DNA of 64,000 bases from Oscillospiraceae bacterium. Lineage in GTDB: Bacteria > Bacillota > Clostridia > Oscillospirales > Acutalibacteraceae. Below the pieces are notes generated by a model, which was not told the origin of the DNA, searched no databases, and was given only the letters and a program-made list of their open reading frames with translations. This document shows, piece after piece, positions 1 to 7,429 of the stretch (its first letter is position 1; each line of letters opens with the position of its first letter). The position numbers were made by a program, and so were the translations under genes. The DNA lies in the NCBI GenBank assembly GCA_031268405.1, contig JAIRXF010000015.1, positions 32,408 to 96,407 of the forward strand, in the 5' to 3' direction.

Positions 1-183
1 CCTATTTTCTTGTTCTTTCAATATTGTTGGCCTCCATATTTTGTTCGACCATAGTGTTAATAGTTTGACCAGTGCTATGGCACTATAGAAAGCCTGAAAA
101 ATATTAGAAAAAATATAGGTATCCTCCCAATAATCATTTTTTTTAGTTATACTTCCCGTTGTTAAATCGAGATTTTTATCCAT
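1..183 (-). pseudogene. MATE-like efflux transporter 5' remnant, cut by window edge
   Basis: An ATG at 181-183 follows a good AAAGGAG site. The first codons read MDKNLDLTTGSITK, which matches the conserved amino end of MATE/NorM/DinF family antiporters. After that the frame degrades. Moving one base restores a plausible KKMIIGRIPIFFSN stretch, and the original frame then gives SNIFQAFYSA, another MATE-like motif. This alternation suggests a frameshifted relic of a drug/sodium antiporter. The gene runs off the window, so whether the rest survives cannot be seen. A short degenerate match could mislead, so the family call is tentative. Confidence 0.35.
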
Positions 184-237
184 TTGAGTTTACTCCTTTG
201 TTTTGAAAAATTTGATTTTTGTTGGCGGGAAATTAAT

Positions 238-986
238 TTATCCAAAAGGAATTTTGGTAAAATTAGCAGTGTCCAATTGGAATTCTAGATTCTTTGGAAA
301 AGCAATTGCTATGATACAGTTGTCTTGTTTAAATGTTAAAAAATTATACTGTGGGAAATGCAAAAAATCACCTCTAATCTGATATTCTGTAGCTTCAATT
401 TTATTGATTTTAAGTATTTTTAAATCTACATTAATTCCTGTTTTTAAACATTTACTTAGTGCCTCTTTTGCTGCCCATACATTTGTTAGCTTTTCTACTA
501 AATCTATATGTATATCGTCAAACATTTCAATTTCTTCTAAACTAATGATTTTTTTAAGTATTTCTTTTTTGCTGTCATCACATTTTTCTATATCTGTGCC
601 AAAAATTAATTCTCTATTAAAAGCAATCGCAACACTATAATTATCACAATGTGAAATTGTAACATCTAGATTTAGATCTTTATTTTCTAAAATTGGCTGT
701 CTAAAAATACCGTTTTTTATTAGAATATTTTCCGGATTAATATTTTCAATTTACTTTAAAATTGCTTTTTTAGCCGAACATCTTCCAAGAATATAACTCT
801 CTAATCTTTTTTCAGATACGATTTTATTTAAGTATTTTTTTCAGATTTATGTAAAAAATTAAGGTTTATGTAATTTTTAAAATTTGCGCCTGTTTGTTTT
901 TCTAACTTACTTAGGCACAGTGAAATTTTGTGAGAATGATGTTTGTGGTTAGCATTGAACATATGCATTTTATTTTTTAAAATCAT
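238..986 (-). pseudogene. Sfp-type 4'-phosphopantetheinyl transferase, broken
   Basis: Reading the minus strand across frames recovers an almost complete Sfp/Gsp-type phosphopantetheinyl transferase, the enzyme that activates carrier proteins. Recognisable parts in order are an LGRCSAKKAIL segment, a GIFRQPILEN segment, the DVTISHCDNYSVAIAF core, a GTDIEK metal-binding stretch and the hallmark WAAKEALSKCLKTG. A TAA stop interrupts it at 751-753, and a one-base slip is needed near 835-845, where the old frame would meet TGA. Only the last 95 codons (238-525) remain as an open frame with an ATG. The likely original start is the ATG at 984-986. An intact acpP lies elsewhere in the window, so another transferase such as AcpS presumably serves it. 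Confidence 0.75.
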
Positions 987-1501
987 TTTATCAACTCACA
1001 ATCTTTAAGATTTTCAGACATATTAAAGCATTTTGCTGTATCTATACTTGCTTTTGCCTGTAATGTTTGCTCTTTCTTTGGTATTTTATAAGTTCTACTT
1101 CCCCTTTTAAATAAGTGCCAGTTTGTTTAAAATAGCAATCTATGCTACAATTAATGTATTGATTTTTAATATCTAAAATCCGATTGTAGTCACATATTCT
1201 TGCGTTTCTCCGGATTTTTTGCTGACCCCCAATATTTAATATAGATGAACTAAGATATTTACGCAAATTTATCTTTTCCAATAAAGGAGCACAGACAATT
1301 ATTTTTTTCTTTATAAGGGGTAAATCTATGTAAATTGGCAATCTATAATTTAATGTTTTTTAGTTTTTTAGAATGATATAGATCACCATAACCACTTAAA
1401 TATCTTTGCAATTTATCTCTTTTTATAATATTTACAACATTTATTATTTTTTCTTCCCCGTCCTTTTCGATGTTTTCTGAGAATATGTATTTAACCATTG
1501 T
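987..1501 (-). other. Decayed coding stretch, unrecognised
   Basis: Two short minus-strand open frames lie back to back upstream of the broken phosphopantetheinyl transferase: 1343-1498 (51 aa, ATG start) and 1042-1341 (99 aa, TTG start). Neither resembles a family I can name and neither has a convincing ribosome binding site. The second ends in a lysine-rich tail. Position, strand and small size suggest fragments of one inactivated gene that once shared an operon with the transferase, but this is inference. Confidence 0.3.
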
Positions 1502-1850
1502 TTCTATGTATCTTGCGTCCTATAACTTCGCTTACAGCAAGCATATTGTATTTCTTGACAACAAATGTGATTTATGGCAAAAGAAAAACATTTGCAAAGG
1601 GCAAAGTAAGTATGCCGTATAAGCAATTTTTAGGTTATGAAAAGGAAAAATCTAAGTTTGAAACTTTGCAGAATTTAAAGGCTAAACGAAAAATTAAGAT
1701 TTAAAAAATTAAAATTTTATAAGCCAAATCAAGAAAAACGTCGAGCTTATCACTGAATTTAATGAAGAGTTATTTTTTGCCACAGTTGAGAGTATTATAG
1801 TTTCAACTGATGTGACTTTAACTTTCTCCTTTAAAAATGAAGATTGAGAT
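1498..1850 (+). pseudogene. Large serine recombinase relic (C-terminal pieces)
   Basis: The open frame 1498-1704 contains GKRKTFAKGKVSMPYKQFLGYEK, typical of the recombinase domain of clostridial large serine recombinases (TnpX/TndX-like). After a loss of sequence, a second stretch at about 1728-1846 reads EFNEELFFATVESIIV and then STDVTLTFSFKNED before a stop. That matches the extreme C-terminus of the same family (usually EFDEELW..VEKV..., then a beta strand with FKDGTEI). The catalytic N-terminal resolvase domain and most of the zinc-ribbon/coiled-coil region are absent, so this is a dead fragment. It lies about 300 bp beyond the 3' end of ssrA, a common insertion locus for mobile elements. 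Confidence 0.6.
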
Positions 1851-1951
1851 TAAAATTTAATAACAAAAAACTTATGGTTTGCTTTTGTGCGAGCCTATTT
1901 TTTTATTCCCGAAAAAACAAATGGCTTAATGTAGGCGTTTGGGAGGTAAAA

Positions 1952-2023
1952 ATGAAACAACCCTTACACGAAACATTTGCAATTATTACACGATTTCTCT
2001 TGGCTTGGTGTATATACAAATAG
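1952..2023 (+). CDS. Possible 23-residue peptide, unknown
   Basis: An ATG five bases after a GGGAGGT site opens a 23-codon frame (MKQPLHETFAIITRFLLAWC then IYK) ending in TAG. The ribosome binding site is good but the peptide is too short to assign. It lies between the recombinase relic and ssrA and may be a truncated leftover of the same element. Confidence 0.2.
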   Translation: MKQPLHETFAIITRFLLAWCIYK

Positions 2024-2093
2024 CGCGAAAGGATTCAAAATTCAGAAATTTTCAATTTTTTGAGCTTAAAAATTTTTCCTAAAATGCTTTGAA

Positions 2094-2135
2094 GCCCGAT
2101 ATATTGCGGGCGCAAGCGTTGTATCAATAACAACG
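2094..2135 (-). terminator. Two small hairpins downstream of tmRNA
   Basis: Downstream of the tmRNA 3' end on the minus strand there is a CGTTGT/ACAACG hairpin (2117-2135) and then a GCCCG/CGGGC hairpin (2094-2111). The following sequence is T-rich but interrupted. They may end ssrA transcription or process its 3' end. The poor T-tract keeps confidence low. Confidence 0.3.
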
Positions 2136-2143
2136 TCACTAGA

Positions 2144-2512
2144 TGGTGGAGGCGAGGGGAATTGAACCCCTGTCCGAAAATTGCTTACCCAAGTTTTCTA
2201 CGAGCGTATCCACTAATTTATTTTCTCACTGAGAATCGCTCAGTGGCAGAGCTAAACTCATTGATAGCCTTTAAAGTCATGACAAAAGTTAAGGCAAACT
2301 TATTGTTCACGTTCACCACTAATCGACGCTTCTAAAGGATCGTGGTTAGTCCTAAAGTAACGGCAAAACTAAGCAGCCTGTAGGGCTGAAGTTTGCAAAT
2401 TTTCTTGTTTGTTGTTTTTTAAATTATTTAAAAAAACTGCGATTTAAAAGTGGGATCGCGCCACTGCCCGCTTACTAAAGCTCGCAACCCCCGTCGAAAC
2501 CTTTACGCCCCC
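2144..2512 (-). ncRNA. ssrA: tmRNA (10Sa RNA)
   Basis: Read on the minus strand, the 5' end begins GGGGGCGTAAAGGTTTCGAC and the 3' end finishes in the T-arm GGTTCAATTCC context with TCCACCA encoded. These are the two halves of the alanine-tRNA-like domain of tmRNA. The length of 369 nt is normal. The tag reading frame ends ENLQTSALQAA followed by TAG at about 2385-2387, so the degradation tag closes in Ala-Ala preceded by Leu-Gln. The resume codon is less certain; a GCA at 2438-2440 is in frame. With SmpB, encoded just upstream on the same strand, it rescues stalled ribosomes. Confidence 0.95.
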
Positions 2513-2697
2513 ATAATTTAACAACTAACCAAGAGATCTCAACAATTATTTTACCCCCTATTTTAATAGATGCAACTCGCTATTAATATTATCCTTTTGA
2601 AACAATATTCATCTCGTTGCACAGTTGTATAAATTTATTTAATTTTGACTATATACAAAAAAAATGCAAAACGAACTTTTATGACAAGTTTAAATAC

Positions 2698-3153
2698 TTA
2701 AAACTGTTTAAAAGCCCTTTGCATATCTCTTTTAGCAGTTTTTTCCGCGATAGCTCTGCGCTTATCGTATAATTTTTTACCCTTACACAAACCAACCTGA
2801 ACTTTAAAAAGCGAACCTTTTAAATAAACGCTAAGTGGAACCAAAGAGTAGCCCTGTTGCTTTATTGTTCCATATAGACGCATAATCTCGCGTTTATGAG
2901 CTAGCAAACGCCTAACACGAGTGGGATTGCGATTAAATATGTTACCTTGTTTATAATGGCTTATGTGCATTTTATTTAAAAAAAGCTGACCCTTTGTCAC
3001 TGAGCACCAAGAATCTTTTAAATTTACTCTGCCGAGCCTCAAAGATTTTACCTCTGTGCCAAAAAGTTCTATTCCTGCTTCGAAATTTTCAATAACATTA
3101 TAATCGTGATAAGCTTTTTTATTTCTACAAATAGTTTTAAGTGAATTTTTCAT
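2698..3153 (-). CDS. smpB: SsrA-binding protein SmpB
   Basis: This 151-residue protein is the normal length for SmpB, the small basic oligonucleotide-binding-fold protein that delivers tmRNA to stalled ribosomes. Conserved stretches include ENFEAGIELFGTEVKSLR, VNLKDSW, the RRLLAHKREI segment and the basic C-terminal GKKLYDKR..AEKTAKRD tail that occupies the empty mRNA channel. The ATG start follows an AGGGGATTT site. It is followed on the same strand by ssrA about 185 bp downstream, so the two trans-translation genes are adjacent. No key residue appears to be lost. Confidence 0.96.
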   Translation of the reverse strand: MKNSLKTICRNKKAYHDYNVIENFEAGIELFGTEVKSLRLGRVNLKDSWCSVTKGQLFLNKMHISHYKQGNIFNRNPTRVRRLLAHKREIMRLYGTIKQQGYSLVPLSVYLKGSLFKVQVGLCKGKKLYDKRRAIAEKTAKRDMQRAFKQF

Positions 3154-3504
3154 AAAATCCCCTGAATTAGATGATACAAAGCTTCAAAATTGCGAATAAA
3201 GCAACCAATACAATCAGTGTAAACACGAATATCCAACGAATGCGCGAAGAGAAATCATAAATTAGTACGATTCAGATTTTATCACGAAACTATTTTGCAA
3301 TCAAGATTAAAATTTTAACGATCCCTATTTTTTAAAAGATATGAAGAGCCTCTTTTAATATCACCGATAAAATTTAAGCACTTTGCGTCTCCCAATATAT
3401 TAAAAATCCCTCGAGATTCATTGTTAAATCAGAGAACTAAAATTTATTTTGAAGATTTCTTGAAGTCAAGATTGATTTAATAAACCGCGGCAGTGATTGG
3501 TGTA
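3154..3504. other. Intergenic, nothing recognised
   Basis: About 350 AT-rich bases lie between spoVT and smpB. I see no open frame with a ribosome binding site, no tRNA and no strong terminator hairpin. It presumably holds the smpB promoter. Confidence 0.4.
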
Positions 3505-4050
3505 TTATCCCCTTACTTGTCTTGCCATAATTTCAGCGACCATTTCGATTTGTTTTATTTGGGTCTCGTTCGCTATCGAAGATGGAGTTTGTGCTATTGC
3601 TATAACACAACCCGCAACGTCATTTCCAGACAACAAAATTGGAGCAACAACCGATGCTTTGCTTTCTGCTCCTTCAATTGCTTGAAAAATAGAAGAATTG
3701 TTTTCTTGCAAGAAAAAACCTTTATGGCTTTCCATTATACCATCCAGAGAACTGCTTATTTTACGATCCATATATTCTTCACACGAAAGTCCGGCCACAG
3801 CAATTACACAGTCTCTGTCGCAGATTAAAATTGGCAGCGATGTCGTGCGATTCAAAACCTCAGAATATTGTTCGGCAAAAGGCGACAATTCTCTTACGGG
3901 AGAATATTTTCTGAATACCACACTTCCATCTCTATCTGTAAATATTTCCAAAGAATCCCCATCGCGTATATGCAAAGTACGTCTTATTTCTTTTGGTATA
4001 ACAATTCTACCGAGATCATCTATTCTTCTAACTATGCCAGTTGTCTTCAA
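3505..4050 (-). CDS. spoVT: SpoVT-like AbrB-family transcriptional regulator
   Basis: The 181-residue protein opens with an AbrB/SpoVT swapped-hairpin DNA-binding domain (MKTTGIVRRIDDLGRIVIPK, then EIRRTLHIRDGDSLEIF, residues 1-50), followed by a GAF-like domain of about 125 residues. That is the two-domain layout of SpoVT, the late forespore transition-state regulator of Firmicutes. The start codon is TTG with a GGGGAG site upstream. It stands alone on the minus strand before smpB. Its presence argues for a spore-forming ancestry. Whether this organism still sporulates cannot be judged here, and SpoVT-like proteins can take on other regulatory roles. Confidence 0.9.
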   Translation of the reverse strand: MKTTGIVRRIDDLGRIVIPKEIRRTLHIRDGDSLEIFTDRDGSVVFRKYSPVRELSPFAEQYSEVLNRTTSLPILICDRDCVIAVAGLSCEEYMDRKISSSLDGIMESHKGFFLQENNSSIFQAIEGAESKASVVAPILLSGNDVAGCVIAIAQTPSSIANETQIKQIEMVAEIMARQVRG

Positions 4051-4677
4051 GTTCGATCAACTCCCCAATAAATTATAGAGTTTTAAATTCAGTTATTTTG
4101 TATTCAAAATTTTGCATAAATCATTTTTTCAAAATGTAATTTTCATTCTATATTGTTCACTGTTTTTGCCCCAATATCCAGATTTTAGAATAATTTTAAC
4201 GGTAATATTCCCTCAAAAATATTGTTTAAGGAGCACTAAGCAAAGCACAATTCGGGCTCCGGCGAAATGTAATATGTTTGAAAATTTTTTCGGAAAAAAA
4301 ATTAATTTTATTTGGAGTATTTTGGTAGATTTAAAATTTCTAAAAATTAAAACAATTGACATGCCAATTTACAAAAAAACATATCTAATAAAATTTTAAC
4401 CTATTAACCAAGTATTTGTCAAGCTTTAATATTTTTAATCGAAGATTCAGTAATTATAATTTTACTTGATTAAAATTATTGTACAAAAGAAGAAATTAAT
4501 ATTATATATCTATAAAATACCAAATTTATCAATTTAAAGTATTTTTTGTAAATATAATAGAAGATCGAAGTGGAACTGATGAGGTTTAGTTTTTCATTTT
4601 ATTTTTAAATGACACATAGAATTTAATCAAAATATTATTAGCAAAAAAATAAATAAAAGCATTGGGGGCTAAACGTT
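4051..4677. other. Intergenic, nothing recognised
   Basis: About 630 very AT-rich bases. An open frame at 4112-4399 has no ribosome binding site and a low-complexity, Phe/Ile/Lys-rich composition, so I do not count it. This gap probably contains divergent promoters for spoVT and the DUF4830 gene. Confidence 0.4.
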
Positions 4678-5169
4678 TTGTTTCTTGTTTTTCTAAAATC
4701 TTCCGCAAAAACTACAAAAATAGTGTCAGTAATAATTGTATTGGGGATTTTATCCCTCGTTCTTTTCATTATTAGGCCGAATAAAACTATTGTTAAATCT
4801 TCCGCGGGGGATTACAATGTCTGTGTGAAATCAAATCTGGATAGAGTGGATTTTTTTTCGAAATTTGGCTGGAAAATTAACGACGAATTTGTAGTAAAAG
4901 AAACTATAAAAATACCCGAAGTATTTAACGATATATACGAAATTTACAACAGAATTCAGAAGAACCAAGGGCTTAATCTTGAAAAATACAAGGGGAAAAC
5001 ATGCGAACGATTTGTATATCTTTTAAAAAATTATGGAGCAGATTTTGATCGTGTAGAAGCTACTGTTTTGGTGCGTCAAAATAGAGTTATAGGTGGAGAT
5101 ATTTCCTCTTCCGAAAAAGGTGGATTTTCTCATGGCTTTGTAAGGCCAGATCCAAGTAAAATTACCTAA
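4678..5169 (+). CDS. DUF4830 domain membrane-anchored protein
   Basis: This 163-residue protein has one N-terminal membrane segment (about residues 13-32, VSVIIVLGILSLVLFIIRP) and a soluble domain with the DUF4830 signature: FFSKFGWKIN, IPEVFNDIYEIYNRIQKNQG, LEKYKGK and a final GGDISS....FSHGF. The family is found in Clostridia and its function is not known to me. The reading starts at TTG, with only a weak GGGGG stretch upstream. An unmarked alternative start is possible, but the membrane segment supports this one. It lies upstream of nusA, separated by 310 bp, and is probably a separate transcription unit. Confidence 0.75.
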   Translation: MFLVFLKSSAKTTKIVSVIIVLGILSLVLFIIRPNKTIVKSSAGDYNVCVKSNLDRVDFFSKFGWKINDEFVVKETIKIPEVFNDIYEIYNRIQKNQGLNLEKYKGKTCERFVYLLKNYGADFDRVEATVLVRQNRVIGGDISSSEKGGFSHGFVRPDPSKIT

Positions 5170-5479
5170 AATCAAGCAATATGATTATCAATTTTTTTAA
5201 AAAATTCCGAGTAAAAATTTGATGGTTCAACGATTAATAATTGCAATAGTTTTATTATCATGTTAACATCTTATAGTATATTATTTAATTGCAAGTTTTT
5301 TATTGATACAATTTTTCAACATAGTTTTGTCAACGATATTTCGCCATTAGTTTGATTTAACTGGTAACTTTGAATGTTGATTGTAGAACGAGAAAATGGG
5401 GTTGCTTTTTGTTTTATGATGAAATCTCAAATCTTGTCTAGCGCAAGAGTTTTGAGGATCCTTTTTTGGAGGAATTTTA
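5170..5479. other. Intergenic where rimP is usually found
   Basis: These 310 bases upstream of nusA hold no recognisable gene. In most Firmicutes rimP lies immediately upstream of nusA, and no RimP frame or relic is visible here. The nusA operon promoter must lie in this stretch. Confidence 0.4.
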
Positions 5480-6532
5480 ATGAGTAAAGAGATATTTGTT
5501 GCGCTTAGTTTGCTAGAAAAGGAACGAGGAATACCAGTAAGTTTTATGTTACAAAAGATTGAAAAATCGATTTTAACGGCTTGTAGAAGTAACTATGGGA
5601 ATGAAGATATCGTTGTAAATATAGAACCCAAAGACGAGGTTTTTGATGTTTTTTTAACAAAGATAATTAAAGAGAAAGTGGAAAATAAAACTACCGAGAT
5701 ATCACCAGAAGAAGCAAGAAAAATCGATCCTGATGCTAAAATTGATGACAAAGTTCTTGTACCGATAGATACAAAAGAATTTGGAAGAATTGCGGCACAG
5801 ACTGCGAGAAATATAATAAGACAGGGTATACGAGATTCTGAGCGAGATCAAATATCCAAGGAATTTCAAGATCTTAAAAAAAATATTGTTAGCGCGGTGA
5901 TTGAAAAAATTGATCTTGAAACCGGAGTTATGACATTGAAAATTGGCAAAGCGGAGGTTACTTTTACAAAACAAGAACAAATTGATTCTGAAATTTTTGA
6001 GGAAGGAGACCGAATAAAAGTTTATGTTGTGGACGTAAAAGAAACCGAAAGAGGTCCTAGAGTTACGGTTTCACGAACGCATCCGGATTTTGTCGGAAAG
6101 CTATTTGAAGCAGAAATCCCCGAGGTTGCTGATGGAACAATTGAGATAAAATCTATTTCCAGAGAGGCTGGTTCGCGTAGTAAAGTTGCAGTCAGCAGCA
6201 ATAATATCGATGTTGAGGCTGTGGGAGCTTGTATAGGCCCAAGAAGTACGAGAATTGAGACCATTTCGGAAGAACTTGGTGGGGAAAAAATAGACATAAT
6301 ACCGTACGATAAAAATCCGTCTAAGTTTATAGCTTCTGCACTTTTACCTGCTAGAGTTTCGGAGGTTATAGTTAACGAAGAAGATGAAAGTGATCACTCT
6401 TGTCGAGCTATTGTTCCGGATTCTCAACTTTCTTTGGCTATAGGCAGCAGAGGTCAAAATGTAAGGCTTGCTGTAAAGCTTACGCATTTTAAGATAGACA
6501 TAGTTTCGGAGGTTAACGCTGGTGAGGGATAG
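5480..6532 (+). CDS. nusA: Transcription termination/antitermination factor NusA
   Basis: The 350-residue length is normal for Gram-positive NusA, which lacks the C-terminal acidic repeats of enterobacteria. It shows the N-terminal RNA-polymerase-binding domain (residues 1-125, with FGRIAAQTARNIIRQGIRD), an S1 domain (about 135-200), KH1 with GACIGPRSTRI and KH2 with LAIGSRGQNVRLA. It modulates pausing, termination and antitermination. The ATG start sits 8 bases after GGAGG. It heads the block nusA-rnpM-ylxQ-infB, whose order is conserved in Firmicutes, although the usual rimP and rbfA flanks are missing. Confidence 0.97.
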   Translation: MSKEIFVALSLLEKERGIPVSFMLQKIEKSILTACRSNYGNEDIVVNIEPKDEVFDVFLTKIIKEKVENKTTEISPEEARKIDPDAKIDDKVLVPIDTKEFGRIAAQTARNIIRQGIRDSERDQISKEFQDLKKNIVSAVIEKIDLETGVMTLKIGKAEVTFTKQEQIDSEIFEEGDRIKVYVVDVKETERGPRVTVSRTHPDFVGKLFEAEIPEVADGTIEIKSISREAGSRSKVAVSSNNIDVEAVGACIGPRSTRIETISEELGGEKIDIIPYDKNPSKFIASALLPARVSEVIVNEEDESDHSCRAIVPDSQLSLAIGSRGQNVRLAVKLTHFKIDIVSEVNAGEG

Positions 6533-6575
6533 GTGTTTTTTTATTATTTCGATTTTGAATTAAAGATTAAAGGCG

Positions 6576-6893
6576 GTGCTTGTTATTTCTGAGAAGCGGT
6601 TACCAATTAGAATGTGTGTAGGATGCAGAAAGAGAGAATTTAAATTTAAATTACTCAGAATTGTTCAACCAAAAAGTAATTTTGGAGCTTCGAATGATAA
6701 TGTTTGTAATGATTTGCGATCAATGTTTATAGACAGAACAGGAAGGGGTTTGGGACGGGGTTTTTATTTATGTAAGAATTCTGTTTGCCTTGAAAAACTT
6801 AAGAGATCAAAAAAATTTCGCAAGACTCTGTCTTCAAAAACGATATCTTGGTTTTTTTCTGAAATAGAAGGAGAATTAGCTTCTGATGTATAA
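6576..6893 (+). CDS. rnpM: RNase P modulator RnpM (YlxR)
   Basis: A 105-residue YlxR-family protein, recognised by RMCVGCRKREFKFKLLRIV and the GRGLGRGFYLC motif with its CxxC-like cysteines. The family binds RNA, and RnpM has been described as an RNase P modulator. The start is GTG at 6576. The canonical N-terminal context (short stretch, then PIRMCVGC) supports it, though the ribosome binding site AAAGG is close. It overlaps the start of the next gene by 8 bases, implying translational coupling. A central insertion around residues 33-50 makes it slightly longer than the common 90 residues. Confidence 0.9.
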   Translation: MLVISEKRLPIRMCVGCRKREFKFKLLRIVQPKSNFGASNDNVCNDLRSMFIDRTGRGLGRGFYLCKNSVCLEKLKRSKKFRKTLSSKTISWFFSEIEGELASDV

Positions 6894-7203
6894 AAATTTT
6901 CTTTCTTTTCTGGGTTTAGCAAGAAGGGCGGGTAAGTTGCACTTAGGTTTTAGTGCTGCGGCTTCTTGCGTCAATTATGATCTTGTTAAACTTATTCTTG
7001 TTTGCGAGGATATTTCTGAAAATTCATTTAGAAAAATTGTTACAATAGCAAATAGAAAAAAACTGAGAGTTATCAAGATAAAAATTTCTATAGATGATGT
7101 TGGAATTGCCTTGGGGAAAAGATCTGGTATTATCGCGATCGCAGATCGAAATTTTGCCAAAAATATTTTTGAGCTTTTAAAGAAGTCCAATATTAGCGCA
7201 TAG
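6886..7203 (+). CDS. ylxQ: L7Ae-family ribosomal protein YlxQ
   Basis: This 105-residue protein belongs to the L7Ae/L30e/YlxQ kink-turn RNA-binding family. It has the opening FLGLARRAGKLHLGF, a DISENSFRKI stretch and the LGKRSGIIAIADRNFA segment. It occupies its normal place between rnpM and infB, with the start codon inside the end of rnpM. It probably binds kink-turn RNA. No abnormal features are seen. The following 226 bases before infB contain no gene. Confidence 0.9.
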   Translation: MYKNFLSFLGLARRAGKLHLGFSAAASCVNYDLVKLILVCEDISENSFRKIVTIANRKKLRVIKIKISIDDVGIALGKRSGIIAIADRNFAKNIFELLKKSNISA

Positions 7204-7429
7204 ATTTTTAAAATTTGAATTAAATCTGTTTGGTTTTTATGTTTGAAGATGAAGTTGTTTTATTTGAGTGGGGGTTAAGTGCTGTTAGTTTACAAACAAT
7301 AAGTGAATACAAGTTAATAAAAATGTGAATAAAAGGTAAATTGATGCAAATGTTGTTTGTGTTGATTTTTAGAAAATTAAAGTATATTTTTGAATTTTGA
7401 GATAAGAAATAGGGGAGAGATCGCATTTT

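Noticed and set aside
1..2140. Use of an alternative genetic code to explain the in-frame stops
   Set aside because: Both TAA and TGA interrupt and a frameshift is also needed, while the rest of the window uses standard stops and TGG for Trp.
4112..4399. 95-codon open frame upstream of the DUF4830 gene
   Set aside because: No ribosome binding site, low-complexity AT-driven composition and no family resemblance.
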